Part shown: piece after piece, positions 24,883 through 33,343 of the stretch | Layout: every line of letters starts with the position of its first letter | How positions within the stretch are numbered: the stretch's first letter is position 1 | Source of the DNA: RUG708 sp050946535 | Lineage (GTDB): Bacteria > Bacillota > Clostridia > Peptostreptococcales > Anaerovoracaceae | Length of the DNA: 64,000 nt | Direction: 5' to 3' | Assembly: GCA_050946535.1 (NCBI GenBank) | Contig: JBMNUZ010000003.1 | Span: 1-64,000 of the forward strand | Position numbers and translations under genes: made by a program | The notes under the pieces: model-generated | The model's input: the letters and a program-made list of their open reading frames with translations, nothing else | What the model was told of the DNA's origin: nothing | The model's database searches: none

Positions 24883-26277
24883 TTATTCCTGTTTGTCGAG
24901 TCCGTCCAGATAAGCCTTCGAGTCTTTGAGCATCTTGTCTACGCTCTCGAAGGAAGTTGAGCCTTCCGACTTTTTCGCCTTTATGCACGAACGTATATCT
25001 ATTCTTTCGTAAACGTCGCTGTCGAATTCAGGCGCGAAGTCGCGGAGCTGATCGAGCGAGAGTTCTTCGATTGATTTTCCGTGGTTTATGCAGTAGAGGA
25101 CGAGTTCGCCGATGATCGCGTGGCATTCCCTGAACGGCACGCCCTTAGAAACGAGGTAGTCGGCCGCGTCGGTAGCGTTTGTAAATCCTTTGGAAGCTGC
25201 TTTCTCCATGTTGTCTGACTTTATCGTAAGGGTGTCCAGCATGTCGGAGAAGATGTTGATGCATGCTGAAAGCGTGTCGTATGCGTCGAATACAGGAGGT
25301 TTGTCCTCCTGCATGTCTTTGTTGTATGCGAGAGGGAGCCCTTTCATGATAGTGAAGAGCGTCATCATGTCTCCGTAAACGCGTCCGGTCTTTCCGCGTA
25401 TGAGCTCAGCCATGTCAGGATTCTTCTTCTGAGGCATGATGCTGGAGCCGGTGCTGTAGGCGTCGTCGATTTCGACGAATCCGAATTCCGCGCTGCTCCA
25501 GAGTATCAGTTCCTCGCAGAATCTCGAGAGGTGCATAGCACAGATCGACGCGCCGCTGAGAAATTCCAGCGCATAGTCGCGGTCGCTGACTGCATCCATG
25601 GCATTTGCGCACGTGCGGTCGAATCCGAGTCTCTTCGTGAGATATTCGCGGTCCGTCTTGTATCCGGTTCCCGACATCGCTCCGGCACCGAGAGGATTTT
25701 CATTCATGCGTGAGAGACAGTCTGCAAAACGGCTGTAATCGCGTTTGAACATCTCGAAATATGCCATCATGTAGAATGCGAACGTTACCGGCTGCGCTCT
25801 CTGCAGGTGGGTATATCCGGGCATGATCACGTCCCTGCCTGATTCAGCGATGTTGTAGATCGAGTGCATGAGGGTTTTCAGATCGTCCATTATGTTTTCG
25901 ATGGCTTCGCGCGTCCAGAGTCTGAAGTCGACCGCAACCTGATCGTTTCTGCTGCGCGCGGTGTGAAGGCGCTTTCCCGGCTCACCGATCCTCTCGGTGA
26001 GTATGCTCTCTATGTTCATGTGTATATCTTCGTTGTCGATCGTGAATTCGATCTTTCCGTCCTCGATATCTTTGAGTATTCCTTCCAGGCCTTTGTCGAT
26101 CGCGTCTGCGTCCTCCTGAGAGATGATGCCGCAGCGTGCGAGCATGGCGGCGTGGGCTCTGCTTCCTTCGATATCCTGACGGTACAGCCGCTTGTCGAAA
26201 CCGATTGAAGCGTTGAATTCGAGGGCTGACTGGCTTTCGTTCTTCGTGAATCTTCCGCCCCAGAGTTTATCAGACAT
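24883..26277 (-). CDS. argH: argininosuccinate lyase ArgH
   Basis: Releases arginine and fumarate from argininosuccinate. The 464-residue protein starts SDKLWGGRF and contains HTARSRNDQVA, PGYTHLQRAQP with the catalytic His, and the superfamily signature GSSIMPQKKNPD with the catalytic Ser. It is of normal length. It is the second gene of an argG-argH minus-strand operon, separated from argG by a hairpin. Confidence 0.96.
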   Translation of the reverse strand: MSDKLWGGRFTKNESQSALEFNASIGFDKRLYRQDIEGSRAHAAMLARCGIISQEDADAIDKGLEGILKDIEDGKIEFTIDNEDIHMNIESILTERIGEPGKRLHTARSRNDQVAVDFRLWTREAIENIMDDLKTLMHSIYNIAESGRDVIMPGYTHLQRAQPVTFAFYMMAYFEMFKRDYSRFADCLSRMNENPLGAGAMSGTGYKTDREYLTKRLGFDRTCANAMDAVSDRDYALEFLSGASICAMHLSRFCEELILWSSAEFGFVEIDDAYSTGSSIMPQKKNPDMAELIRGKTGRVYGDMMTLFTIMKGLPLAYNKDMQEDKPPVFDAYDTLSACINIFSDMLDTLTIKSDNMEKAASKGFTNATDAADYLVSKGVPFRECHAIIGELVLYCINHGKSIEELSLDQLRDFAPEFDSDVYERIDIRSCIKAKKSEGSTSFESVDKMLKDSKAYLDGLDKQE

Positions 26278-26294
26278 GTCTTTTCTCCTTATCT

Positions 26295-26332
26295 AAAACA
26301 AGACGCCAGAAGCCGTCCGGGTTTCTGGCGCC
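26295..26332 (-). terminator. hairpin between argG and argH
   Basis: On the minus strand GGCGCCAGAA and TTCTGGCGTC form a 9-bp stem (outer arms at 26303-26311 and 26323-26331), followed by TTGTTTTA. It looks like a leaky intercistronic terminator that would lower argH relative to argG. Confidence 0.6.
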
Positions 26333-26356
26333 GCATGATTACAATATTTCCTGTGA

Positions 26357-27583
26357 TTAATCGACCGTGTATTTTGAAGGGATTCCGTTCTCCTTGCAGT
26401 TGATCGCACGAATCTTCTGAGGAAGAGAGAAGAGGTTGATGAATCCCTGTGCGTCGCTCTGGTTGTATACTTCGTCCTCGCCGAATGTAGCGAAAGCTTC
26501 GTTGAAGAGAGAGTACTTAGATTTGGAAGCTGCAGGTACTGCGCTGCCTTTGTAGAGCTTCATCTTGACGACGCCCGTAACGACGTCCTGAGTAGAATCT
26601 ACGAAAGCGTCGAGAGCGTCTCTGAGCGGAGTGAACCACTGTCCGTCGTAGAGGATCTGAGCGTATTTGATAGCTACGTGGTTCTTGAACATCATCGTCT
26701 CTCTGTCGAGAACGAGTTTTTCGAGATCCTGGTGAGCTTTATAGATGATCGTGCCTCCCGGAGTCTCGTAAACGCCCCTCGACTTCATGCCGACGAGACG
26801 GTTTTCTACAATGTCGATCGTTCCTACACCGTTTTCAGCGCCGAGAGCGTTCAGCTTCTCGACGATTTCGACAGGTCCCATTTCCACACCGTCTACGGCT
26901 ACAGGAACGCCGTGGTCGAAAGTGATGTCGACGTAGAGCGGCTCGTCAGGAGCTGACTCAGGTGTCTTCGACATTACGTGAATGTCGTCTTCGTGGATGT
27001 TCCACGGGTCTTCGAGATTGCCGCCTTCGTGGCTGATGTGCCAGAGGTTTTGGTCGCGGCTGTAGATCTTCTTGAGCGTAGCGCTGATAGGAATCTTCTT
27101 TTCTTCGGCGTATGCGATCAGATCTTCACGAGATTTCATGTCCCATTCACGCCACGGAGCGATTACCTTGAGCGAAGGATCGAGAGCGTGGATTCCCGAT
27201 TCGAAACGTACCTGATCGTTGCCTTTTCCTGTGCATCCGTGAGCGATGACAGAAGCGCCCTCAGCGTGAGCTACCTTTACGAGCTCTTTTGCGATCAGCG
27301 GACGTGCATAAGCGGTGCCGAGCAGGTAGTCGTTTTCGTAAATCGCACCAGCTTTTACGCCGTGCCACACGTAATCTTTGACGAAAGTCTCCCTGTCGTC
27401 GATGATGTAGCACTTCTTGGCGCCCGTCGCGTTCGCCTTCTTTTCAACCTCGTCCATGTCGTCTTCCTGGCCGACGTTTACGCATACAGCTATTACGTCG
27501 TATCCTTTTTCCATGAGCCAGGTAAGAATTACCGAAGTATCGAGTCCGCCCGAATAAGCGAGAACAACTTTATTATCTGCCAT
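26357..27583 (-). CDS. argG: argininosuccinate synthase ArgG
   Basis: ATP-dependent condensation of citrulline and aspartate. With the ATG at 27583 the protein has 408 residues. It opens VVLAYSGGLDTSVI (PP-loop), then CVNVGQEDD, HGCTGKGNDQVRFE and KSRGVYETPGG. GGAGGAAAG lies upstream of this ATG. The frame stays open for 28 more codons upstream, without similarity and without a binding site. The next minus-strand gene is argH. Confidence 0.95.
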   Translation of the reverse strand: MADNKVVLAYSGGLDTSVILTWLMEKGYDVIAVCVNVGQEDDMDEVEKKANATGAKKCYIIDDRETFVKDYVWHGVKAGAIYENDYLLGTAYARPLIAKELVKVAHAEGASVIAHGCTGKGNDQVRFESGIHALDPSLKVIAPWREWDMKSREDLIAYAEEKKIPISATLKKIYSRDQNLWHISHEGGNLEDPWNIHEDDIHVMSKTPESAPDEPLYVDITFDHGVPVAVDGVEMGPVEIVEKLNALGAENGVGTIDIVENRLVGMKSRGVYETPGGTIIYKAHQDLEKLVLDRETMMFKNHVAIKYAQILYDGQWFTPLRDALDAFVDSTQDVVTGVVKMKLYKGSAVPAASKSKYSLFNEAFATFGEDEVYNQSDAQGFINLFSLPQKIRAINCKENGIPSKYTVD

Positions 27584-27657
27584 TTTATCTTTCCTCCGTG
27601 ATGAATAGTTCTGAATATAATATCTGAAAAGCTTGTGGTTTTTTATTCGATGGACGT

Positions 27658-27686
27658 AGTATACCACATTGAAAATGTATATACAA
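27658..27686 (-). promoter_or_regulatory. promoter of argGH
   Basis: On the minus strand TTGTAT (27686-27681) and TATACT (27663-27658) are 17 bases apart, about 70 bases before the argG ATG. Confidence 0.6.
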
Positions 27687-27719
27687 TAAGGAAATTAATA
27701 TTTATGCATAAATATTAAT
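27676..27719 (-). promoter_or_regulatory. palindromes at the argGH promoter, possible ArgR sites
   Basis: TGTATATACA (27676-27685) overlaps the -35 box. Just upstream is a perfect 26-base palindrome at 27694-27719 centred on ATGCAT. The TGTATA half-site recalls the box at argB, and coordinate control of argBJC and argGH would be expected. The 26-base centre spacing is wider than usual for paired ARG boxes. Confidence 0.4.
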
Positions 27720-28108
27720 AATTATGCATTCAGCATGAATGAGCATGAACGAGCACGGCGGCCGAGCAATGATGATGAGCGGGGATGAGTACGTCAAATA
27801 GACACGGAGGGTGTATGCCTCGGATGAGCACTGGGACGGGCGCGGATGAGTCCGGTCAATGTATGCTGCGGGTGAGCGTGGATGAAATATCTGCCTGCGG
27901 CGTTTCCTGTGAATGGGCGGCCGGCGCTGCCGTTTGTTTCTCGGTACGACCGGTGTATTCTCAGCGCCGCCGGGCGCCTCCATGCGCCTTAAAATATCTG
28001 AAACATGTATAGTGATTATAAAAAACGTACAAATCAGTGAATTAATATTATAATATATAAACAGTATTTCAGCGTGTTCGACAAATAGTAATTGCACAGG
28101 TGATACAG
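27720..28108 (+). other. non-coding spacer with degenerate repeats
   Basis: About 390 bases without a convincing gene. The first 130 bases repeat GATGAGC/CATGAACGAGC-like words. An open frame at 27785-28012 has neither a binding site nor recognisable sequence. The last 100 bases are AT-rich, and TATAAT near 28050 may belong to a promoter for the zinc-ribbon gene. Confidence 0.5.
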
Positions 28109-28546
28109 ATGGGGAGAAAATTAAAATACAGATGCACCGACTGCGGCTTTGAAATAACTCTTGCCACGGGAGATCCCAGCCAGGAGTATGCCAGGGAAAC
28201 GGAAAAGCTTGAGGAAAAGCTCAGGAACGACACTCTGAGAGGTAAATATGGTACCCTTCTGAGGCGGATCGCGATGGCGGACGACAAAGGAGAGCTTTTC
28301 TACGACTGCTCCGACGCAGTCTTTCAGTGCCTCGACTGCAGGAAAATGCGCGTATGGAGGCGCATGCGCATCGTGAATCTCGAACCGTCGAGAGAACAGT
28401 ACGGCCTGGACATCAACATAAGGCAGAAATGCCCGGACTGCGGAGGAAGCTTCTTCAGCGAAGTAGTGCCGCGTTCGATGCCGGTTTGCCCGAAATGCGG
28501 CGACGGTGCGATGGAGCTGATTGCCGACGAACAGAAGCACGGCTGA
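28109..28546 (+). CDS. conserved-looking zinc-ribbon protein
   Basis: A 145-residue cytosolic protein of unknown role. Four CxxC pairs are visible: CTDC near the N-terminus, CLDC mid-protein, CPDC and CPKC near the C-terminus. This suggests two zinc ribbons. The ATG at 28109 has AGGTGAT five bases upstream; the GTG at 28100 lies within that site. It precedes murB by about 190 bases of repeat-containing spacer. Its stop codon is copied into that spacer. I do not recognise a named family. Confidence 0.65.
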   Translation: MGRKLKYRCTDCGFEITLATGDPSQEYARETEKLEEKLRNDTLRGKYGTLLRRIAMADDKGELFYDCSDAVFQCLDCRKMRVWRRMRIVNLEPSREQYGLDINIRQKCPDCGGSFFSEVVPRSMPVCPKCGDGAMELIADEQKHG

Positions 28547-28650
28547 AACAATTCTGATTGAAAACAGAAGCACGGCTGAGACCGGCCGGGCTGCATCGTG
28601 CAGCGGATGAATCTTGCAGGAATGCAGGAAAACCACGGCTGAGACCGGCC
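28532..28650 (+). repeat. duplications of the zinc-ribbon gene's stop region
   Basis: CAGAAGCACGGCTGA, the last codons and stop of the zinc-ribbon gene (28532-28546), recurs at 28565-28579. CACGGCTGAGACCGGCC occurs at 28571-28587 and again at 28634-28650. The spacer to murB is thus built largely from copies of the upstream gene end. Confidence 0.8.
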
Positions 28651-28733
28651 TGATTGTCTGCAGGGCAGAGGCCCGGAAGGCATGGCCAATAAGAAAAAGA
28701 AGACATTTTATTCTGTGTGGAGGATTGCAGAAA

Positions 28734-29648
28734 TTGAATAAAGAAGAGATTTACAAAAAGCTGCTTCAGCTTGCCGGAAGCGGCGGGAGCGTCAGAATGG
28801 ACGCACCTATGAAGGAATATACGACATTCCATGTCGGGGGACCGGCGGATGTGCTCGTAGAGCCGTCAGGCGCGGAAAGCCTCGTGACTATTACTTCTGC
28901 GCTCAGGGAAAACGATATACCATTCTACGTGCTCGGCAACGGATCGAATGTTCTCGTGAAGGACGGAGGATTCAGAGGCGTGATAGTGCATATCGGAAGG
29001 AGCATGTCAAACATATCGGTCAGCGCAGATACGGTCGAAGCAGAGGCAGGCGCGCTTCTCTCGACGGCGGCGAAGGAGGCTGCTTCTCATTCGCTGACGG
29101 GCATGGAGTTCGCTTCGGGAATTCCAGGAAGCGTAGGCGGCGCCGTGTACATGAACGCGGGTGCCTACGGAGGCGAGATGAAGCAGATCGTCGATGAAGT
29201 CAAGGCTGTTACCAGTGACGGAAATATCATCGTCTGCAAGGGCAGTGAGTGCGACTTCGGATACAGGCACAGCGTGTTCGAAGACAATGGATCTGTTATA
29301 CTCAGTGTAAAAATCAAGCTGGAAAAGGGAGACAAAAAAGATATCGACGCGTACATGCGCGATCTGGCCGACCGGCGCCGTTCAAAACAGCCGCTCAACC
29401 TGCCGAGCGCAGGCAGCACGTTCAAAAGACCAGAAGGCCATTACGCCGGACAGCTGATAGACGAGGCCGGCATGCGCGGAGCATCTCTCGGGGGAGCGCA
29501 GGTGAGTCCGAAGCACGCGGGATTCGTCGTAAACAACGGCGGTGCTACGGCGGACGATATCCTTCAGCTGATAAAAATAGTTCAGATGAGGGTAAAGGAA
29601 ATATCAGGCGTTGATCTCGAGACGGAGGTCAGGATCATCGGAGAATGA
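28734..29648 (+). CDS. murB: UDP-N-acetylenolpyruvoylglucosamine reductase MurB
   Basis: FAD enzyme that reduces UDP-GlcNAc-enolpyruvate in peptidoglycan precursor synthesis. Starting at the TTG at 28734 (GGAGG ten bases upstream) the protein has 304 residues, the normal size. An in-frame ATG at 28614 would add 40 residues of repeat-derived sequence. FAD-binding GNGSNVLVKDGG and GIPGSVGGAVYMNAGAYGGE, the SAGSTFKRP segment with the catalytic Ser, and the C-terminal Glu region are present. It leads the murB-PHP-rapZ-yvcK-whiA block typical of Clostridia. Confidence 0.93.
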   Translation: MNKEEIYKKLLQLAGSGGSVRMDAPMKEYTTFHVGGPADVLVEPSGAESLVTITSALRENDIPFYVLGNGSNVLVKDGGFRGVIVHIGRSMSNISVSADTVEAEAGALLSTAAKEAASHSLTGMEFASGIPGSVGGAVYMNAGAYGGEMKQIVDEVKAVTSDGNIIVCKGSECDFGYRHSVFEDNGSVILSVKIKLEKGDKKDIDAYMRDLADRRRSKQPLNLPSAGSTFKRPEGHYAGQLIDEAGMRGASLGGAQVSPKHAGFVVNNGGATADDILQLIKIVQMRVKEISGVDLETEVRIIGE

Positions 29649-29709
29649 CGACGCGGACATTATCCGCAGAAATCAAACATACTGATCAGAGAGGATACAT
29701 TCAACATTT

Positions 29710-30444
29710 ATGTACGACAGAATGAAGTTTGACTGGCACACTCACACCACATATTCGCACGGGAAGGGGTCTGTCGAGGACAATGTCCTCGAAGCGAGGC
29801 GCAAAGGCCTCGAATCGGTGGCGATCTCGGATCACGGGCCGGGCCATTTCGGCTACGGCTTCAAACGCAGCGAGATTCCTGCCATGAGACGCGATATAGA
29901 CGAGATGAACAGGAAATACGACGACATCAAGGTCTATATGTCGGTGGAGGCAAATATTATCAATCCTTCGGGGCTGCTCGACGTGAAACCGGAGGAGTTT
30001 CAATACTACGATTTTGTAATCGCGGGCTATCATTTCGGCACGCTCGGCGAAAGTCCGGCCGCTTCTCTCGCCCTTCACGCGAAGAATCTGGTCGGTTCGT
30101 ACACGCATCATTTCAGCGATGCGCTGATCGAGAAAAACACGAAGATGGTGGTGGAATCGCTTCATAGGAACAAGATCAGAACGCTGACCCACCCAGGAGA
30201 CAAGGGAAAGGTCGATCTCGATCAGGTCTTCAAAGCCTGCGAGGAAACAGGCACATGGCTTGAGATAAGCAACAGGCACAAGCAGCTCACGGTCGACGAG
30301 ATAAAGCTGGCCATGAAATACGACGTTAAATTCATACTGGGCAGCGACGCTCACGTTCCTGAGAAGGTAGGCGGCTGCGAAAGAGCTCTGGAAAGGGTCC
30401 GCGAGGCCGGTCTCGAACCTGAGCGCATAGTAAATCTGATATAA
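29710..30444 (+). CDS. PHP-domain phosphoesterase
   Basis: A 244-residue metal-dependent phosphoesterase of the PHP family. Motifs: DWHTHTTYSHG (first metal site), ISDHGPGH, SVEANI, TLTHPGDKG, and GSDAHVPEKVG at the end. Genes of this type often sit between murB and rapZ in Clostridia and are annotated as histidinol-phosphatase-like; no histidine genes are near, so the substrate is open. A second in-frame ATG at 29722 (MKFDWHTH) is possible. rapZ follows after 39 bases. Confidence 0.85.
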   Translation: MYDRMKFDWHTHTTYSHGKGSVEDNVLEARRKGLESVAISDHGPGHFGYGFKRSEIPAMRRDIDEMNRKYDDIKVYMSVEANIINPSGLLDVKPEEFQYYDFVIAGYHFGTLGESPAASLALHAKNLVGSYTHHFSDALIEKNTKMVVESLHRNKIRTLTHPGDKGKVDLDQVFKACEETGTWLEISNRHKQLTVDEIKLAMKYDVKFILGSDAHVPEKVGGCERALERVREAGLEPERIVNLI

Positions 30445-30483
30445 AAAAACCAAGGTCTTCGGACCGGTCTGGATGGTGTTGAT

Positions 30484-31341
30484 ATGGAAGTACTTATAGT
30501 TACAGGGCTTTCGGGAGCCGGCAAGAGCAATGCGATGAACTATCTCGAGGATATGGGATATTACTGCATCGACAACATGCCTCCGGCACTGCTGGAATCG
30601 TTTCTGACTCTCGAGTCCCAGAACAAGATAAATCTGAAAAAAGCAGCCTTCATTATGGATATAAGGGGCGGCGAATTCTTCAAGGATCTTGAGAGGGTCC
30701 TCCAGGAACTGAAGAAGGAGAACAAGCCGTACAAGGTACTCTTCCTTGAGGCTACAGACGAAGCGCTCGTAAGGCGTTTCAAGGAGACGAGGCGCATCCA
30801 TCCGCTGAGCGACGGCTGCACCGATATCGAAGCGATCCGCAGGGAGCGCAAGATGCTGCGAAACATCCGCCAGGATGCGGATTACGTCATAGACACTACG
30901 AATCTGAAGCCGATGGAGCTCCAGAACAAGCTGCAGGTCATGCTCTCCGGAGACAGCGACGGAAAGGATTTCAAGATCACTGTCATGTCTTTCGGATACA
31001 AGCACGGCACGCCGCTCGACGCAGATGTAGTGTTCGACGTGCGCTTCATTCCCAACCCATATTATCTGAAGAGCATGAGGGATCTCACGGGCAACAACAG
31101 GCACGTTCGCGACTACGTCATGAAATTTGAGGAAACGCAGCACTTCGTGGAAACGCTGAGCGGTCTCTTCGAATACCTGATTCCTTACTATATGAAACAG
31201 GGCAAGAGAAATCTCGTGATAGCGTTCGGATGCACCGGAGGACAGCACAGATCCGTAGCGATGGCGAACGAATTCTACGATATTTTCAAGGAAAAAGGCG
31301 AGTCCGTAGACAGATTCCACAGGGATATCATGAAAAGATAA
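30484..31341 (+). CDS. rapZ: RNase adapter / nucleotide-binding protein RapZ (YvcJ)
   Basis: P-loop protein of 285 residues. It has Walker A GLSGAGKS at residues 8-15, the DNMPP segment, and the C-terminal GCTGGQHRSV characteristic of the RapZ/YvcJ family. In E. coli RapZ guides RNase E to a small RNA; in Bacillota its role is tied to competence and to the neighbouring yvcK. Position directly before yvcK and whiA is conserved. The ATG at 30484 has only a weak binding site. Confidence 0.94.
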   Translation: MEVLIVTGLSGAGKSNAMNYLEDMGYYCIDNMPPALLESFLTLESQNKINLKKAAFIMDIRGGEFFKDLERVLQELKKENKPYKVLFLEATDEALVRRFKETRRIHPLSDGCTDIEAIRRERKMLRNIRQDADYVIDTTNLKPMELQNKLQVMLSGDSDGKDFKITVMSFGYKHGTPLDADVVFDVRFIPNPYYLKSMRDLTGNNRHVRDYVMKFEETQHFVETLSGLFEYLIPYYMKQGKRNLVIAFGCTGGQHRSVAMANEFYDIFKEKGESVDRFHRDIMKR

Positions 31342-31359
31342 CGTGAGAGGTCATAACAG

Positions 31360-32367
31360 ATGTACAAGAATATTATTCGGGCAGGAAAGATTCCTGTCGG
31401 AGGCCCGAGAATCGTAGTTATCGGAGGAGGAACGGGCCTGTCTGTAATACTGCGCGGTCTCAAGAATCTGACAGACAACATAACGGCGATCGTGACAGTG
31501 ACTGACGACGGCGGCGGATCAGGCGTCATAAGAAGCGAGCTCGGGATGCTCCCGCCTGGCGACATCAGAAACTGTATTCTCGCCCTCGCGGATGACGAGG
31601 ACATCATGGAAAAACTGCTGCAGTACAGGTTCCACGAAGGCAGACTGAACGGCCAGAACATGGGGAATCTTTTCATCGCCGCGCTTACCGATATTTACGG
31701 CGATTTCGAACTCGCGGTCGATAAGCTTCAGGATATTCTGAGGATAAAAGGCCACGTGATTCCGGTTACGTCGCAGGACGAAGTGCTCTGCGCCGTGCTC
31801 GAGGACGGCACCGAAGTGAGAGGCGAGTCGACGATTCCTGTAGAAGTCAAGAAACACATGAGCCCGATAAAGCGGGTTTTTCTCGATCCGGACGGAGCCG
31901 AAGCACTGCCTTCAGCGATCGATGCGATCATGTCGGCCGATATGATCGTGCTCGGACCCGGCAGCCTTTACAGCAGCATAATACCAAACCTGCTCGTCAA
32001 GGGAATAAGCAGCGCGATAAGGGACGCGAGCGGAATCAAATCGCTGATCTGCAACGTGATGACACAGGCAGGCGAAACCGACGACTACACTGTTTCAGAC
32101 TGCGCCCACGCGGTGGAGCAGTATCTGGGCAAAAACGTGATCGACTATATGATAATAAACGATCACAAATGTTCGAACGAAGAGCTGGAACCTTACATAA
32201 CCGAAGGTGTGAGGCAGATACTGGCGACGGACGAAGACAGAGAGGAACTGAGGCACATGGGCATCACGCCTATTGAAAGCAGCATGATCGAGATCGGAGA
32301 CGGCCTGATAAGGCACGATGCCAGCAGGATAGCCAGCATCATCGTTTCTCTCATACACGAGGGGTGA
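31360..32367 (+). CDS. yvcK: gluconeogenesis factor YvcK (GlmR, CofD-like)
   Basis: A 335-residue CofD-fold protein that in Bacillota binds UDP-GlcNAc and is needed for cell-wall precursor supply on gluconeogenic carbon sources. Seen: VVIGGGTGLSVILRGLK, TVTDDGGGSGVIRSELGMLPPGDIRNC, and LGPGSLYSSIIPNLLV. It starts 18 bases after rapZ and ends 7 bases before whiA. Its gluconeogenic role fits with pckA elsewhere in the window, but no direct link is shown. Confidence 0.94.
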   Translation: MYKNIIRAGKIPVGGPRIVVIGGGTGLSVILRGLKNLTDNITAIVTVTDDGGGSGVIRSELGMLPPGDIRNCILALADDEDIMEKLLQYRFHEGRLNGQNMGNLFIAALTDIYGDFELAVDKLQDILRIKGHVIPVTSQDEVLCAVLEDGTEVRGESTIPVEVKKHMSPIKRVFLDPDGAEALPSAIDAIMSADMIVLGPGSLYSSIIPNLLVKGISSAIRDASGIKSLICNVMTQAGETDDYTVSDCAHAVEQYLGKNVIDYMIINDHKCSNEELEPYITEGVRQILATDEDREELRHMGITPIESSMIEIGDGLIRHDASRIASIIVSLIHEG

Positions 32368-32374
32368 TTGACAG

Positions 32375-33343
32375 ATGTCTTTTTCATCCGAAACAAAAAA
32401 GGAACTGGCGAAAGTAATGCCGGAAAAGAAGTGCTGCATGCTCGCCGAGATCGCAGGTTTTGCGCGAATATCCGGCTCAATCCTGCTCAAGGGCGGAGGA
32501 AAAGTCGGTGTGTCGCTGACATCAGAGGATCCGGCAATAGTGAGGACGCTCAAAAAACTGACATCCTCGTACTTCGGGGCAGAGACAGGCATCGAAGTCA
32601 TAGAAGGACGCACGCTGAGGCCGGGCAGATCCTACAGACTTACGTTCATGGATGACGTCATGGGCGGCCAGATGCTGCGCGAAACCGGGATGATCAAGGT
32701 TCACGAAGGAGGCAACGTCCTCGTCGACGGCATAGATCCGGAACTGATCAGGAAGAAATGCTGCCGCAGGGCGTATCTGAGAGGGCTTTTCATGGCTGGA
32801 GGCTCGGTAAGCGATCCGGAGAAGGAATATCACCTTGAAATCGTCTGTTCGGACGAGCAGACGGCTTCAGACATCAAGAAACTCATGAATCAGTTCGGTC
32901 TGGGCGCCAAAGTCATGCAGCGCAGAGGTACGTTTGTCATATATATAAAAGACAGCGAGCACATCGTCGATTTCATGAACATCACGGGAGCTCACAACCA
33001 GCTCCTGAGCTTCGAGAACACCAGGATCGTCAAAAGCATGAGAAACACCGCGAACAGGATCGTCAACTGCGAGAGTGCCAATACAGACAAGGCGGTCAAC
33101 GCCGCGATGAAACAGATAGATAATATCAGGTATATCGACGAGTATCTCGGCATCGAAAATCTGCCGAAAAAGCTGAGGAGCGCGGCGGAGCTGAGACTCA
33201 GCAATCCGGAACTTTCACTGAGCGAACTGGCGGGGATGATGGATCCGCCGGTAAGCAAGAGCGGTCTGAACCACAGGTTCGCAAAGATAGCGGAACAGGC
33301 TGACAGACTCAGGGAGGAGAATGCTTCCAATGCAAAGAGCTGA
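32375..33343 (+). CDS. whiA: DNA-binding protein WhiA
   Basis: A 322-residue protein with an N-terminal LAGLIDADG-homing-endonuclease-like fold (MSFSSETKKELAK, GFARISGS, RGLFMAGGSVSDPEK). The C-terminal helix-turn-helix region includes LSLSELAGMMDPPVSKSGLNHRF. In Gram-positive bacteria WhiA affects division and chromosome segregation. Its last 23 bases overlap the next gene. Confidence 0.95.
   Translation: MSFSSETKKELAKVMPEKKCCMLAEIAGFARISGSILLKGGGKVGVSLTSEDPAIVRTLKKLTSSYFGAETGIEVIEGRTLRPGRSYRLTFMDDVMGGQMLRETGMIKVHEGGNVLVDGIDPELIRKKCCRRAYLRGLFMAGGSVSDPEKEYHLEIVCSDEQTASDIKKLMNQFGLGAKVMQRRGTFVIYIKDSEHIVDFMNITGAHNQLLSFENTRIVKSMRNTANRIVNCESANTDKAVNAAMKQIDNIRYIDEYLGIENLPKKLRSAAELRLSNPELSLSELAGMMDPPVSKSGLNHRFAKIAEQADRLREENASNAKS

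Noticed and set aside
27785..28012. 75-codon frame upstream of the zinc-ribbon gene
   Set aside because: No binding site, Cys/Arg-rich random composition, lies in repeat-derived spacer.
29701..31320. 539-codon minus-strand open frame opposite the PHP and rapZ genes
   Set aside because: It mirrors well-identified plus-strand genes, has no similarity I recognise and no binding site. Long antisense frames are common in this GC range.
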